Source: Halomonas sp. GFAJ-1 (GTDB lineage: Bacteria; Pseudomonadota; Gammaproteobacteria; Pseudomonadales; Halomonadaceae). Taken from it: a DNA stretch of 64,000 nucleotides. Shown in pieces: positions 35,438 to 43,397 of this stretch. Below the pieces are notes generated by a model, which saw only the letters and a list, made by a program, of their open reading frames with translations, was not told the origin of the DNA and did not search any database. The translations under genes and the position numbers were made by a program. Location: the NCBI GenBank assembly GCA_002966495.1, contig CP016490.1:2232001-2296000 (forward strand), read 5' to 3'. Each line of letters opens with the position of its first letter. The stretch's first letter is position 1.

Positions 35438-36244
35438 TTACTCCGCGTTAGGGAGGAACAGCTGCTGTCCGCCAACGGTAAAGTCTGCGATGGCCTGTTG
35501 TCCTTCGACAGATACCAGCCATTGGTGCCACTGAGCCGCTAAATCATGTTTTAAGTGGGGGTATTGCTCTTCAGATAGCATTAGGCTGCCATACTGATTA
35601 AACAGCGCACTGTCCCCTTCAAACAGCAACGCTAAGTCCTGTGGATTCTGAAAGGCCGCCCAGGTCGCACGATCAGTGAACGTGTAGGCGTTCATGCCGG
35701 CTGCGGTGTTCAGCGTCGGCCCCATGCCGCTACCCAGCTCACGGTACCATTTACCCTGTGGAGTAACGCCTGCGTCTTCCCATAGCCGCTGCTCGGCACG
35801 GTTTGTGCCGCTGTCATCACCCCGAGAGGCAAAGGGTGAGTTGCTTGCTGCAATCCGTGCTAATGCATCGGCTACGCGCTCGCTTTCTGTAATCTCCGCT
35901 GGATCGTCGTTTGGCCCTACAATCACAAAGTCGTTATACATGACGTCCAGGCGCTCGCTGGCATAACCAGCGGCGATAAACTGCGCTTCCCCAGCCGAGT
36001 CATGTACCAGCAGGCTGTCGGCATCGCCTCGCCGGGCAATTTCAAACGCTTGGCCAGTGCCTACCGCGACTACGCGCACTTCAATGCCGGTCTGTTCGGT
36101 AAACACCGGAATAATCGCGCTAAACAGGCCTGAATTTTCGGTGGAGGTGGTAGAAGCGAGGGTGATGAAGTCATCTGCGGCAAGTAGTGATGCGCTCCAC
36201 GAGAGCCCTAACAAGCTAGCGATAACCGCTGTGGGTGTTTGCAT
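35438..36244 (-). CDS. tupA: tungstate-binding periplasmic protein
   Basis: A 268-residue solute-binding protein with a signal peptide (1-22). The oxyanion-site motif LASTTSTENSGL and the blocks VAVGTGQAFEIARRGDAD, YNDFVIVGP and SRGDDSGTN are characteristic of TupA rather than ModA or PstS. It delivers tungstate to TupB/TupC. AAGGAG precedes the ATG. It comes last in the tupB-tupC-tupA order. Confidence 0.88.
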   Translation of the reverse strand: MQTPTAVIASLLGLSWSASLLAADDFITLASTTSTENSGLFSAIIPVFTEQTGIEVRVVAVGTGQAFEIARRGDADSLLVHDSAGEAQFIAAGYASERLDVMYNDFVIVGPNDDPAEITESERVADALARIAASNSPFASRGDDSGTNRAEQRLWEDAGVTPQGKWYRELGSGMGPTLNTAAGMNAYTFTDRATWAAFQNPQDLALLFEGDSALFNQYGSLMLSEEQYPHLKHDLAAQWHQWLVSVEGQQAIADFTVGGQQLFLPNAE

Positions 36245-36288
36245 GGGGTGGCTCCTTGCTTAAGCGTGAATGATGATATGGGCAGGCG

Positions 36289-37026
36289 TCACCAAACAAG
36301 CTCGCCACGAATAAACGCACCTGCCTGGGGTGAGGCGGGCGCATTAAAAAACTGCTGGGCAGGCGTATGCTCCAGCGCGTGCCCGTTATGCATAAACAGC
36401 ACGTCATCGGCTAAACGACGCGCTTGGTGCAGGTCGTGGGTCGTCATGATGATGCGGGTACCGTTCTGATGGAATTCATTAACTGCGTCTTCAACCGCTT
36501 TGATGGCAGCGGGGTCGAGTGCGGAGGTGGGTTCATCTAAAAACAGTACCGCTGGATTAAGCAGCCAAGCGCGGGCCAAGGTTAGCCGCTGCTGTTCGCC
36601 GCCGGAAAGCACCCGGGCAGGGCGCTTGGCGAGCGCTGCCAGGCCAAATTTATCCAGTGCTTGCAGGGCGAGGGTTTTGCGTTGGTGGCGCGGCACTTGG
36701 CGCACTGCCAGGGCGTAGGTCAGGTTATCCAGCGCTGAGCGGCGCAGCAGTACCGGGCGCTGAAATACCATTGCCTGTACCGGTGGCTTGACTCCCCAAG
36801 TGATGTGGCCGCTGCTAGGGCGTAAGAGGCCGTGGGCTAGGCGCATTAATAGACTTTTGCCTGCGCCGTTAGGGCCCATGATCAACGTGCGCTGACAGCC
36901 AGAAAACAATAGCGTAGTGGGGGAGAGCAGCCGGTGACCGCGGTGTTCAAAACTCGCCTGCTCAAGGCGTAGCGTCGGCACGTTGGATGTCACAGCCTGC
37001 ACGCAAGGCGAGAGCGGCGCGTTCAT
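36289..37026 (-). CDS. tupC: tungstate ABC transporter ATP-binding protein
   Basis: A 245-residue ABC ATPase: Walker A GPNGAGKSLL, signature LSGGEQQRLTLARA, Walker B VLFLDEPTSALDP, switch His in TTHDLHQ. It couples ATP hydrolysis to tungstate import through TupB. Its ATG overlaps the tupB stop, and tupA begins 44 bases after it. Confidence 0.88.
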   Translation of the reverse strand: MNAPLSPCVQAVTSNVPTLRLEQASFEHRGHRLLSPTTLLFSGCQRTLIMGPNGAGKSLLMRLAHGLLRPSSGHITWGVKPPVQAMVFQRPVLLRRSALDNLTYALAVRQVPRHQRKTLALQALDKFGLAALAKRPARVLSGGEQQRLTLARAWLLNPAVLFLDEPTSALDPAAIKAVEDAVNEFHQNGTRIIMTTHDLHQARRLADDVLFMHNGHALEHTPAQQFFNAPASPQAGAFIRGELVW

Positions 37027-37727
37027 CCTAGCCGTCTCTTAGCTGTTTCGCTGACTAAATGCGCTACGGCGTTAATCAGCGTTACCAGGGTCAGCAGCAC
37101 AATACCTAATCCCAGTGCCTGCGCCAGGTTGCCTTTACTGGTCTCCAGCACAATGCTGGTGGTCATCACGCGGGTAACGCCATCAATATTGCCTCCCACT
37201 ATCATCACCGCACCCACTTCTGCGCTGGCGCGGCCAAAGCCTGCCAGTATCACGGTTAACAGACCAAAGCGCGCATCCCAGAGAAGTGTCGGCATCATGC
37301 GCAGTTGGCTAAGCCCCAGTGAGCTGAGTTGTTCGGCGTACTCGCCGTGCAGCGCTTCAACCTGTTGGCGGGTCAGCGCAGCGATAATAGGGAATACCAG
37401 GATAACTTGAGCAATCACCATTGCCGTAGGCGTAAACAGTAGCCCGAACTGGCCCAGTGGCCCCGCACGGGAGAGCAGTAGGTAAACGCATAGCCCCGCC
37501 ACCACAGGGGGCAGTCCCATCAACGCATTGAGCAATACAATCAGCGCATTGCGGCCAGGAAAGCGCCATAATGCCAGCGCCGCGCCTAGCGGCAGCGCCA
37601 GTAAGCTTGCGATAATCACCGCAAACAGCGATACCTTAAGCGATAAAAGTACAATCGAAAATAGCCCATGATCCATTCCCAGAATCAGCGTAAGCGCCGT
37701 ATAAAAAGGGTTGTCACCTGGTGGCAT
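37023..37727 (-). CDS. tupB: tungstate ABC transporter permease
   Basis: A 234-residue inner-membrane permease with five to six helices and the EAA-type loop ALHGEYAEQLSSLGLSQLRM. The block GFGRASAEVGAVMIVGGNI is typical of TupB. The frame is open to 37805, but the ATG at 37727 (MPPGDN) has AGGA close upstream and matches the usual family start; 37739 is an alternative. It is the first gene of the tup operon. Confidence 0.85.
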   Translation of the reverse strand: MPPGDNPFYTALTLILGMDHGLFSIVLLSLKVSLFAVIIASLLALPLGAALALWRFPGRNALIVLLNALMGLPPVVAGLCVYLLLSRAGPLGQFGLLFTPTAMVIAQVILVFPIIAALTRQQVEALHGEYAEQLSSLGLSQLRMMPTLLWDARFGLLTVILAGFGRASAEVGAVMIVGGNIDGVTRVMTTSIVLETSKGNLAQALGLGIVLLTLVTLINAVAHLVSETAKRRLG

Positions 37728-37892
37728 AACATCCTGCATTATTGTGTCTGTTAAAGCGCATAGTGTACCTAAAACTGCTTTAATGCACGGCGGCCTGACG
37801 TACATGCACTCACGGTATTAAACGTAGGGCATGGTATTTTAAGTGCTTTTGACAATGCGCTGTACAACGTTTGAACAAATTCCTGCCGCATT

Positions 37893-37923
37893 CTGCGATT
37901 CGATTCTCTGAATGAATCGTCAG
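37893..37923 (+). repeat. left-end imperfect hairpin of the TnpB element
   Basis: CGATTC-G-ATTC / GAAT-GAATCG with a 3-base loop (37896-37919), one bulged G, and a further CTG/CAG pair at the foot. A second, longer hairpin follows at 37927-37957 (AAGGCAGGGCAAGGC with GCCTTGCTTGCCT). Confidence 0.75.
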
Positions 37924-37986
37924 TCAAGGCAGGGCAAGGCGTTAGCCTTGCTTGCCTGTATGTCTGTATAAATATATAGTTATCTG

Positions 37987-39318
37987 ATGCTTATTATTCG
38001 TTCTGACACCCTCACCCTTCAGGTTACCAGCGCCGATCAACGACAGGCGCTGGCGAATACGCTGGCGCTGTATCGGCGGTTGGTGCGCGATCTGATGACC
38101 GTGGCTTATACCCACTGGCCGACGGTGGGGGCCTCGCAGGGCAACCAAGCAGTAAAGATCATTGAGGCGCTGATTCATCCGACCGCCAAGCGCCCGCAGG
38201 TACGCTATACTTACTTTGCCAACCGCTACTACAAATTTCCTTCCTATCTTCGCCGCGTGGCCATCATGGATGCAGTGGGCCAAGTTCGCTCCTTCGTCAC
38301 GCGATTTGACCAGTGGCGATGTGGTCAGCGCAAACATCCACACGCCAAGCCACCTCGCCTAACCTCCAGCACCAAAACCTTTCCAAGCCTTTACGGCAGC
38401 CAGTGCGCCAAGATTAATGCCGATGCCACCCATGCCTTCATCAAGGTGCGCTGGCAGAATGATTGGATCTGGATGAGATTTGGGCTAAAAGGCACCTGCC
38501 GGTTTCGAGGCAAAGGCAAGGCAAAATCCCCACTGCTGACCACCAACGGACGACAGTGGCAACTATCGTTGCCTGAGCAATTCGAGCCACCGAAGCCAGT
38601 GAAAGGTGCTCCTGATCGTGTGCTAGCAGTGGATGTGGGCATTAATACAGCGGCCACCTGGGCGGTCGTCGATACTCAAGGCACTGTCCATGCGCGAGGC
38701 TTTATCTCGCGCACGGATAAAGACCGGGAGTATCGACTGATGGCCCGCATTCGCCAGACCGCTAAAAAGCACACCCGCCACGGTAGTCGGTTGCCGCCAG
38801 GGTTTTGTCGCCGCGACCACCAACGGTTGAGCCATCTCGCCGATAACCAAGCCCATCAGATCAGTCGGCAACTGGTCAACCTAGCGGTTGATCATCACTG
38901 CCAGGCCATTGCAGTCGAAAACCTGAAGGGCTGGCGACCTAAGGCGGGCCAAAAGCGCACGCCGATGAAGGCGCGGTTTCACCGCTGGTTTCATCGTCAG
39001 CTTGTGGCACGCATCGGTAGCAAAGCCGTCGAAGTCGGGCTGCGTTGTGTCGCTGTGTATGCCCGTGGTACGTCCCGCCACGCCTTCGACGGCTCTGGGC
39101 AGGTAAAGCGCGATAAGAGCAACTACAGCCAGTGCACGTTTCGCTCCGGCAAGCGCTACCACGCCGATCTTAACGCGGCCTATAACATCGCCGCTCGCGG
39201 CCATGTTGTTTTTCAGGGCGGTCAGCGTAAGCCGACTGCCCGTGTGAGATCGCAGATGTCGACTCATATACCGCGAACCCCGGTCACGCTCTCCACGCTT
39301 TGGCCACAAAGCGCGTGA
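37987..39318 (+). CDS. tnpB: TnpB-like RNA-guided nuclease with intact RuvC triad and degraded zinc ribbon
   Basis: A 443-residue TnpB/OrfB-type protein. RuvC residues are D216 (VLAVDVGINTAATW), E311 (IAVENLKGW) and D394 (YHADLNAAYNIAARG), so cleavage looks possible. In ordinary TnpB a four-cysteine zinc ribbon lies between the last two; here the first CxxC position reads HAFDGSG and the second reads QCTFRSG, leaving one cysteine (C383). The N-terminal half is basic, as expected for RNA and TAM binding. Start: ATG at 37987 with poor ribosome site, after a TATAAATATA stretch. Guide RNA likely overlaps its 3' end. Accessory gene set between tupB and the phosphatase gene. Confidence 0.85.
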   Translation: MLIIRSDTLTLQVTSADQRQALANTLALYRRLVRDLMTVAYTHWPTVGASQGNQAVKIIEALIHPTAKRPQVRYTYFANRYYKFPSYLRRVAIMDAVGQVRSFVTRFDQWRCGQRKHPHAKPPRLTSSTKTFPSLYGSQCAKINADATHAFIKVRWQNDWIWMRFGLKGTCRFRGKGKAKSPLLTTNGRQWQLSLPEQFEPPKPVKGAPDRVLAVDVGINTAATWAVVDTQGTVHARGFISRTDKDREYRLMARIRQTAKKHTRHGSRLPPGFCRRDHQRLSHLADNQAHQISRQLVNLAVDHHCQAIAVENLKGWRPKAGQKRTPMKARFHRWFHRQLVARIGSKAVEVGLRCVAVYARGTSRHAFDGSGQVKRDKSNYSQCTFRSGKRYHADLNAAYNIAARGHVVFQGGQRKPTARVRSQMSTHIPRTPVTLSTLWPQSA

Positions 39319-39371
39319 GAGTGATAAGAATCCGTGATTCTATTCTTGGAATGAATCGCCGGAGGGTTCAA
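39216..39371 (+). ncRNA. predicted omega RNA (reRNA) of the TnpB element
   Basis: Three hairpins occur in a row: 39216-39241 (GGGCGGTC / GACTGCCC), 39285-39323 (a long stem built on CACGCTTTG / CAAAGCG and CTCTC / GAGAG that spans the tnpB stop codon) and the right-end hairpin 39332-39362. TnpB guide RNAs come from exactly this place: the tnpB 3' end plus the right end, with the guide just outside. The guide would begin at 39372 with GTGCCTTGTTACC. The 5' limit is a guess. Confidence 0.6.
39332..39362 (+). repeat. right-end imperfect hairpin of the TnpB element
   Basis: GATTC-T-ATTC / GAAT-GAATC with a 3-base loop (39336-39357) and one bulged T, extended by CCG/CGG at the foot. The 3' arm GAATGAATCG is the same as in the left-end hairpin. 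Confidence 0.8.
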
Positions 39372-39475
39372 GTGCCTTGTTACCAGTTGCTTGGCTTGTG
39401 GCGCTTGACGGTGGTAACGGATGCGCCAAACTGGTTAACAGCTGTTGACCTCTATCTCATCAGGAAAAGGAGAGC
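39372..39475. other. non-coding stretch right of the TnpB element
   Basis: No gene. It holds the predicted guide sequence at its left edge, a perfect palindrome AACAGCTGTT (39437-39446) and GTTACCA/TGGTAAC arms (39379-39385, 39412-39418). A promoter for the next genes should be here, but I cannot place it. Confidence 0.4.
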
Positions 39476-39583
39476 ATGATGAACCACTTAATGCGCGCTA
39501 AACGTAGGGCTAGGTTCGCCAAAGGCGTTTTTCCGCTACCCGGTAAATACTCGCCGTGCCGCTGCCCCGGCTTGTACGCTTAA
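39476..39583 (+). CDS. candidate small ORF coupled to the phosphatase gene
   Basis: A 35-codon ORF starting ATGATGAAC with a strong AAGGAG five to six bases upstream. It ends in a TAATG overlap with the ATG at 39583. The peptide is basic at first (MRAKRRARFAK) and ends with two close cysteines (SPCRCPG). No family is recognised. It could be a real small protein or a leader whose translation opens the downstream start, which lacks its own clear ribosome site. Confidence 0.4.
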   Translation: MMNHLMRAKRRARFAKGVFPLPGKYSPCRCPGLYA

Positions 39584-40701
39584 TGGCGTGGTATCACCCA
39601 TGGGTAAGCTTTGCCAAAAGGCTCACTCACGTTATTGCAAAGCCCATGAAGCGGGACAGCGGGCGCGGTGGGATGGTTGTGCATCCTTATCGTGGTTACG
39701 GTTCTCAGCGTGAAATATTTGTTATGGGCCGGGTGTTTCGTCAGGCGGCCCTGGGGCGTGCGATACCTCGCCGAGGAATGCTGCGGGACACAGCCGATGT
39801 GGCCCGGCGTATCTTTCGGCGTGGTTTACCTGATGCTCAGGTTGAGATCCATGTGGGCGGCAATCAGCTATGCATGACAACCGATCGCGACGGCTATTTT
39901 GACGCTCATTTGCCTATCAGTTCCACCCTGCCGGTGGATGTTTCCTGGCACCGAGCCGATATCTTGGTGCACGCCAAAGGGCAGGCGCCCGTTCGCACCA
40001 GCGTTGAGGTTTACGTGCCACCGCCTGAGGCTGACCTGCTTGTCATTAGCGATATCGACGATACGGTTATGTTCACTGGCGTGGCAGAAAAGCTCAAAAT
40101 GCTTTACCGCTTATTTGTGCGTAAACCTCATCGTCGCACGGCATTTCCTGGGGTTGCTTCTCTCTATCAGGCGCTCTATCGCGGTAAAAGCGAAAAGGCT
40201 GAGCGGCCTATTCTGTATGTTTCCAGGGGGCCTTGGGCTATTTATGAAATGCTGGAAACCTTCTTTCAGCTTAACCGCATTCCCGTTGGCCCTATTCTCT
40301 TTCTGCGCGAGTGGGGGATATCATTGCGCAAGCCATGGCCGCGGCGAGCGGAAGCCCATAAGCGTGATCTTATCGATCGTATGTTGACGCTCTATAGCGA
40401 TATGCCGTGTATCTTAATTGGTGATAGCGGCCAGCACGACCCGGAGGTCTATACCGAGGTCGTCAAAGCCTATCCAGGGCGGATTAAAGCGATCTATATT
40501 CGGCGGGTAGATAAAGACCCTAAGCGCGAAGCGGCTATTCAACGCTTGCGTGATGAATTGGCTGATACCGCGTGTGAATTGGTGCTCGCGGCAGACAGTA
40601 TCTTGATTGCTGAGCATGCTTATGCCCAAGGCGATATTTCTGCCAGAGGGCTGCAGGCAGTGCAGCGGGATGTCGAAACACACCGAAACAACCCGGACTG
40701 A
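39583..40701 (+). CDS. App1-like phosphatase-domain protein (DUF2183)
   Basis: A 372-residue protein from the ATG at 39583; a GTG at 39556 is an alternative. The C-terminal half carries the HAD-type motif DLLVISDIDDTVMFTG and a later LIGDSGQHDPEVY, which together define the DUF2183/App1 group related to the LNS2 domain; yeast App1 is a phosphatidate phosphatase. The N-terminal part has a beta-rich segment (VEIHVGGNQLCMTTDRDGYF). No signal peptide or transmembrane helix is clear. A lipid-phosphate substrate is an inference. Confidence 0.75.
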   Translation: MAWYHPWVSFAKRLTHVIAKPMKRDSGRGGMVVHPYRGYGSQREIFVMGRVFRQAALGRAIPRRGMLRDTADVARRIFRRGLPDAQVEIHVGGNQLCMTTDRDGYFDAHLPISSTLPVDVSWHRADILVHAKGQAPVRTSVEVYVPPPEADLLVISDIDDTVMFTGVAEKLKMLYRLFVRKPHRRTAFPGVASLYQALYRGKSEKAERPILYVSRGPWAIYEMLETFFQLNRIPVGPILFLREWGISLRKPWPRRAEAHKRDLIDRMLTLYSDMPCILIGDSGQHDPEVYTEVVKAYPGRIKAIYIRRVDKDPKREAAIQRLRDELADTACELVLAADSILIAEHAYAQGDISARGLQAVQRDVETHRNNPD

Positions 40702-40748
40702 ATGGCAAACCAGCTCTGCCATATGCAGCGCTGCGGCGAACGTGATAA

Positions 40749-40779
40749 AACTAAATGCCTATAAACGGGTCATTTAGTT
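40749..40779 (+). other. inverted repeat upstream of the peptidase gene
   Basis: AACTAAATG / CATTTAGTT, 9-bp perfect arms, 13-base loop. It lies 48 bases after the phosphatase stop, so it may be a weak terminator; no T-run follows. Confidence 0.35.
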
Positions 40780-40804
40780 AGACCTTTCATCAGGGGTGAA
40801 TATT

Positions 40805-40852
40805 ATGTTCGCGGCGTTTTCAGGCTCAGTGCTTCTATGTTCATCGTATTAA
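40805..40852 (+). CDS. possible 15-codon upstream ORF overlapping the peptidase start
   Basis: ATG preceded by AGGGGTGAATATT, which is a better ribosome site than that of the peptidase ATG at 40837. It stops at 40852, 16 bases inside the next gene in another frame. It could couple translation, or be chance. Confidence 0.25.
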   Translation: MFAAFSGSVLLCSSY

Positions 40853-41511
40853 TTGCGTTGGCGCTGGCAGTTTTTGTGCTGCCCAACCTGTGGGCGAAAT
40901 GGGTGCTAAAGCGCCATACCCGTGGGCGTGACGATTACCCGGGCACCGGGGCGGAGCTAGCCGACCACTTACTACGCAGGCTAGGAGTTGAAGGCGTAAA
41001 AGTTGAGCGCACGGAGTATGGCGACCACTATGACCCCGAAGCGCGGTGTGTGCGCCTTTCCCCCGACCACTACGATGGCCGCTCGCTTACCGCCGTCACC
41101 GTGGCTGCCCATGAAGTGGGGCATGCCATCCAGCACCATGAAGGCTATACGCCCTTGCTAGCGCGCAGCCGTTTAGTGCAAGTGGCTCAGAAAGCCGAAA
41201 AGCTGGGCGCTATTTTAATGATGGCGGCCCCTTTCCTGTTTGTGCTTACCCGGCTGCCAGGCGGGTTAGCCGTGGTGATCGCCATGGCGGTGATTAGCTT
41301 TGGTACCGCCGCGCTCGTGCATCTCGTAACGCTACCCGTGGAGTTCGATGCCAGTTTTAACCGCGCACTGCCACTGCTCAAAGAGTACGTCCCCCCCTAC
41401 GATATGCCCGGTGCTCGCCACGTACTCACCGCTTGCGCGTTTACCTACGTAGCTGCATCACTTGCCAGCGTGATGAACTTGGGCCGCTGGCTGGTGATTT
41501 TGAGGCGCTAG
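40837..41511 (+). CDS. membrane zinc metallopeptidase (YugP / DUF2324 type)
   Basis: A 224-residue integral membrane protein. The HExxH-type motif AAHEVGHAIQHHEGY (about residue 88) binds zinc; hydrophobic segments lie at the N-terminus, at about residues 128-170 and near the C-terminus. This is the neutral-zinc-metallopeptidase group of unknown substrate typified by YugP. Ends one base before the convergent cmoB stop. Confidence 0.82.
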   Translation: MFIVLIALALAVFVLPNLWAKWVLKRHTRGRDDYPGTGAELADHLLRRLGVEGVKVERTEYGDHYDPEARCVRLSPDHYDGRSLTAVTVAAHEVGHAIQHHEGYTPLLARSRLVQVAQKAEKLGAILMMAAPFLFVLTRLPGGLAVVIAMAVISFGTAALVHLVTLPVEFDASFNRALPLLKEYVPPYDMPGARHVLTACAFTYVAASLASVMNLGRWLVILRR

Positions 41512-41512
41512 G

Positions 41513-42538
41513 TTATGTTGCAGCGGATAGGCCAAGCTTATTCGCTAATATCACCGCTCGCCGTGGGGCGGGATAGCCTTCAATGGTGCGCGTACGGTCG
41601 TTGGGGTCGAGAAAATCCGCCAGTGATTGATAGGTCATCCATTCGGTTGAGCGTTGCTCGTCAAGCGTTGTTACCGCTTCATCCACCACGCGCACGTTGG
41701 TAAATCCACACCGTTCTAGCCAGTGGCAAAGCGCTTTTGAAGAGGGCAGGAAATAAACGTTGGGCATTGCGGCGTAGCGCTCGCCGGGCACAAACACCGT
41801 TTGTTCATCGCCTTCCACCACCAGCGTTTCTAACACCAGTTCGCCGCCGGGGGCTAGCGCATCTTTCAGCTGCTGTAAGTGCTCAAGAGGTGAAGGGCGG
41901 TGGTAGAGTACGCCCATGGAAAATACCGTATCGAAAAAGCCCAGTTTTTCCGGTACGTCTTCTATGCCCACCGGCAGAAACTGCGTACGGCCTTCATCAG
42001 CGTTGCCGACAAAGTGGCGCACCGCCTGAAACTGCCAGTAAAAGCGCGGCGAAGGGTCAATGACCAGTACAAAAGCTGCGCCCTCACCGGCCATGCGCCA
42101 AGCGTGGTAGCCGCTGCCGCCGCCCACATCCAGTACCTTGCGGTACTTTAAGGGGGCGAGGTGCGGGGCGACGCGTTGCCATTTCCAGTCAGAGCGCCAC
42201 TCGGTGTCGATATCAATACCACCAAGCCGAAAGGGGCCTTTGCGCCAGGGGGCGAGCTTGCGCAGCAGGTTAAAGCACTGGCGCTGCTGGCTATCAGTCA
42301 AGGCCACGTCGACCGTCAGCGTATCGCTGGTCAGATCGACGTGGCGCTCAGCTGGCAGGCTGGGCAGTTTAGCGACTGCTTTTTCCCAGGCCGAAAGGTC
42401 GCCGTGGCGCTGGCGGTCTAGCCCATTGGCGAGCTGCTCGGGTAGCTTGGCTAGCCACGGTGTTAACGTGGCGTCTTGCGTTGCCTGGTCTAAAAACGCT
42501 TGATAGAGCACGCGATGGTCGTCGGGCAATAGCGGCAC
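41513..42538 (-). CDS. cmoB: tRNA U34 carboxymethyltransferase
   Basis: A 341-residue SAM-fold enzyme that moves the carboxymethyl group of carboxy-SAM onto 5-hydroxyuridine 34. Motifs FRLGGIDIDTEWRSDWKW and VLDVGGGSGYHAWRM, and the FSMGVLYHRPSPLEHL block, are diagnostic. The start is GTG at 42538 with AAGGAGG upstream, one base after the cmoA stop, so cmoA-cmoB are coupled. Confidence 0.95.
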   Translation of the reverse strand: MPLLPDDHRVLYQAFLDQATQDATLTPWLAKLPEQLANGLDRQRHGDLSAWEKAVAKLPSLPAERHVDLTSDTLTVDVALTDSQQRQCFNLLRKLAPWRKGPFRLGGIDIDTEWRSDWKWQRVAPHLAPLKYRKVLDVGGGSGYHAWRMAGEGAAFVLVIDPSPRFYWQFQAVRHFVGNADEGRTQFLPVGIEDVPEKLGFFDTVFSMGVLYHRPSPLEHLQQLKDALAPGGELVLETLVVEGDEQTVFVPGERYAAMPNVYFLPSSKALCHWLERCGFTNVRVVDEAVTTLDEQRSTEWMTYQSLADFLDPNDRTRTIEGYPAPRRAVILANKLGLSAAT

Positions 42539-42539
42539 G

Positions 42540-43283
42540 TCACCCCTCCTTAAAGGCGATTAGCGAGGTGAAATTCAGGTACTGGAACCAGGTCATTGAG
42601 CGGGGGAAACCCGCCTTGACTAAGCGGCCATGGAGGGCATCTAAGGTGTCAGGGATCAAGACGTTTTCCAGCGCGGTGCGCTTTTGGCTGATTTCCATAT
42701 CGCTGTAGCCATTGGCTCGTTTGAAGTCGTGGTAGCGCTCCACCCGCCAGGCGTTGTCGCGCTCGTCGGCATCGATGGTTTTTTCCGACAAAATCAGCAC
42801 GCCGCCGGGTTCTAATGCGTCGTAAAGCCGTGTTAACAGCGCATCACGATCAGCGGGCGGTAGAAACTGCAGCGTAAAGTTGAGAATGATCATGCCCGAA
42901 GGCGCATACTCAAGCGTGCGTATGTCGGCTTCTTCCACCTGCATGGCGTGATCAGGGCACTCTTCTTGAAACGTTTGCTTGGCCCTAGCCGCCATGGCAG
43001 GTGAAAGGTCGACCCCGGTGTAGCGAAACGCATCGGCAGGCAGCGCGCCCGCCAGCGCCAACCCCGACGCCCCCAATGAGCAGCCCAAGTCGTAGACGTG
43101 GGCGCCGTGGCGCAGGTGGCGCTGGGCAATTAAGCTCAACATGCCAAGGATTTGCCCATAGCCGGGCACCGAACGGCGGATCATATCAGGGAAGCACGCG
43201 ACCACCTGTTCGTCGAAGGAGAACCTTGCCACCTTATCAAGGGGTGTTGAAAAGATAGCGTCGCGGTAAGATGCATCACTCAT
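42540..43283 (-). CDS. cmoA: carboxy-S-adenosyl-L-methionine synthase
   Basis: A 247-residue SAM-fold enzyme that makes carboxy-SAM from SAM and prephenate. Motifs FSFDEQVVACFPDMIRRSVP, VYDLGCSLGASGLA and NFTLQFLPP are intact. First of cmoA-cmoB. With cmoM at 27 kb, the window holds the set that builds cmo5U/mcmo5U on tRNA. Confidence 0.95.
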   Translation of the reverse strand: MSDASYRDAIFSTPLDKVARFSFDEQVVACFPDMIRRSVPGYGQILGMLSLIAQRHLRHGAHVYDLGCSLGASGLALAGALPADAFRYTGVDLSPAMAARAKQTFQEECPDHAMQVEEADIRTLEYAPSGMIILNFTLQFLPPADRDALLTRLYDALEPGGVLILSEKTIDADERDNAWRVERYHDFKRANGYSDMEISQKRTALENVLIPDTLDALHGRLVKAGFPRSMTWFQYLNFTSLIAFKEG

Positions 43284-43397
43284 GGGCTAGCCAGGTTTGT
43301 TAATGAGGCTGCGTAGTTTACGCGGCCTTGGTTAACCAGAACAGACCTGCCCATCACAGATTCCTGCCACATGGAATGACGCCACAGGAGAGGGCAC

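Larger units (their letters stand above)
37876..39371 (+). mobile_element. TnpB-only insertion element of the IS200/IS605 superfamily (IS1341-type)
   Basis: One tnpB gene flanked by matching imperfect end hairpins, with no tnpA gene. Right end: GAAT sits at the 5' foot of the hairpin and TTCAA ends the element 9 bases past the 3' foot, the same guide/cleavage pair (GAAT/TCAA) known for IS608. Left end: the 4 bases at the hairpin foot (CATT) could guide cleavage after TTGAA (37871-37875), the compensating pair. The ends given are therefore predictions from structure, not from a comparison with an empty site. Not itself mobile without a TnpA acting in trans. Confidence 0.7.

Noticed and set aside
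35438..37727. Molybdate (mod) or phosphate (pst) transporter
   Set aside because: The binding protein motifs TTSTENSGL and RRGDAD are TupA-like, and there are no PhoU, PstC or ModE partners.
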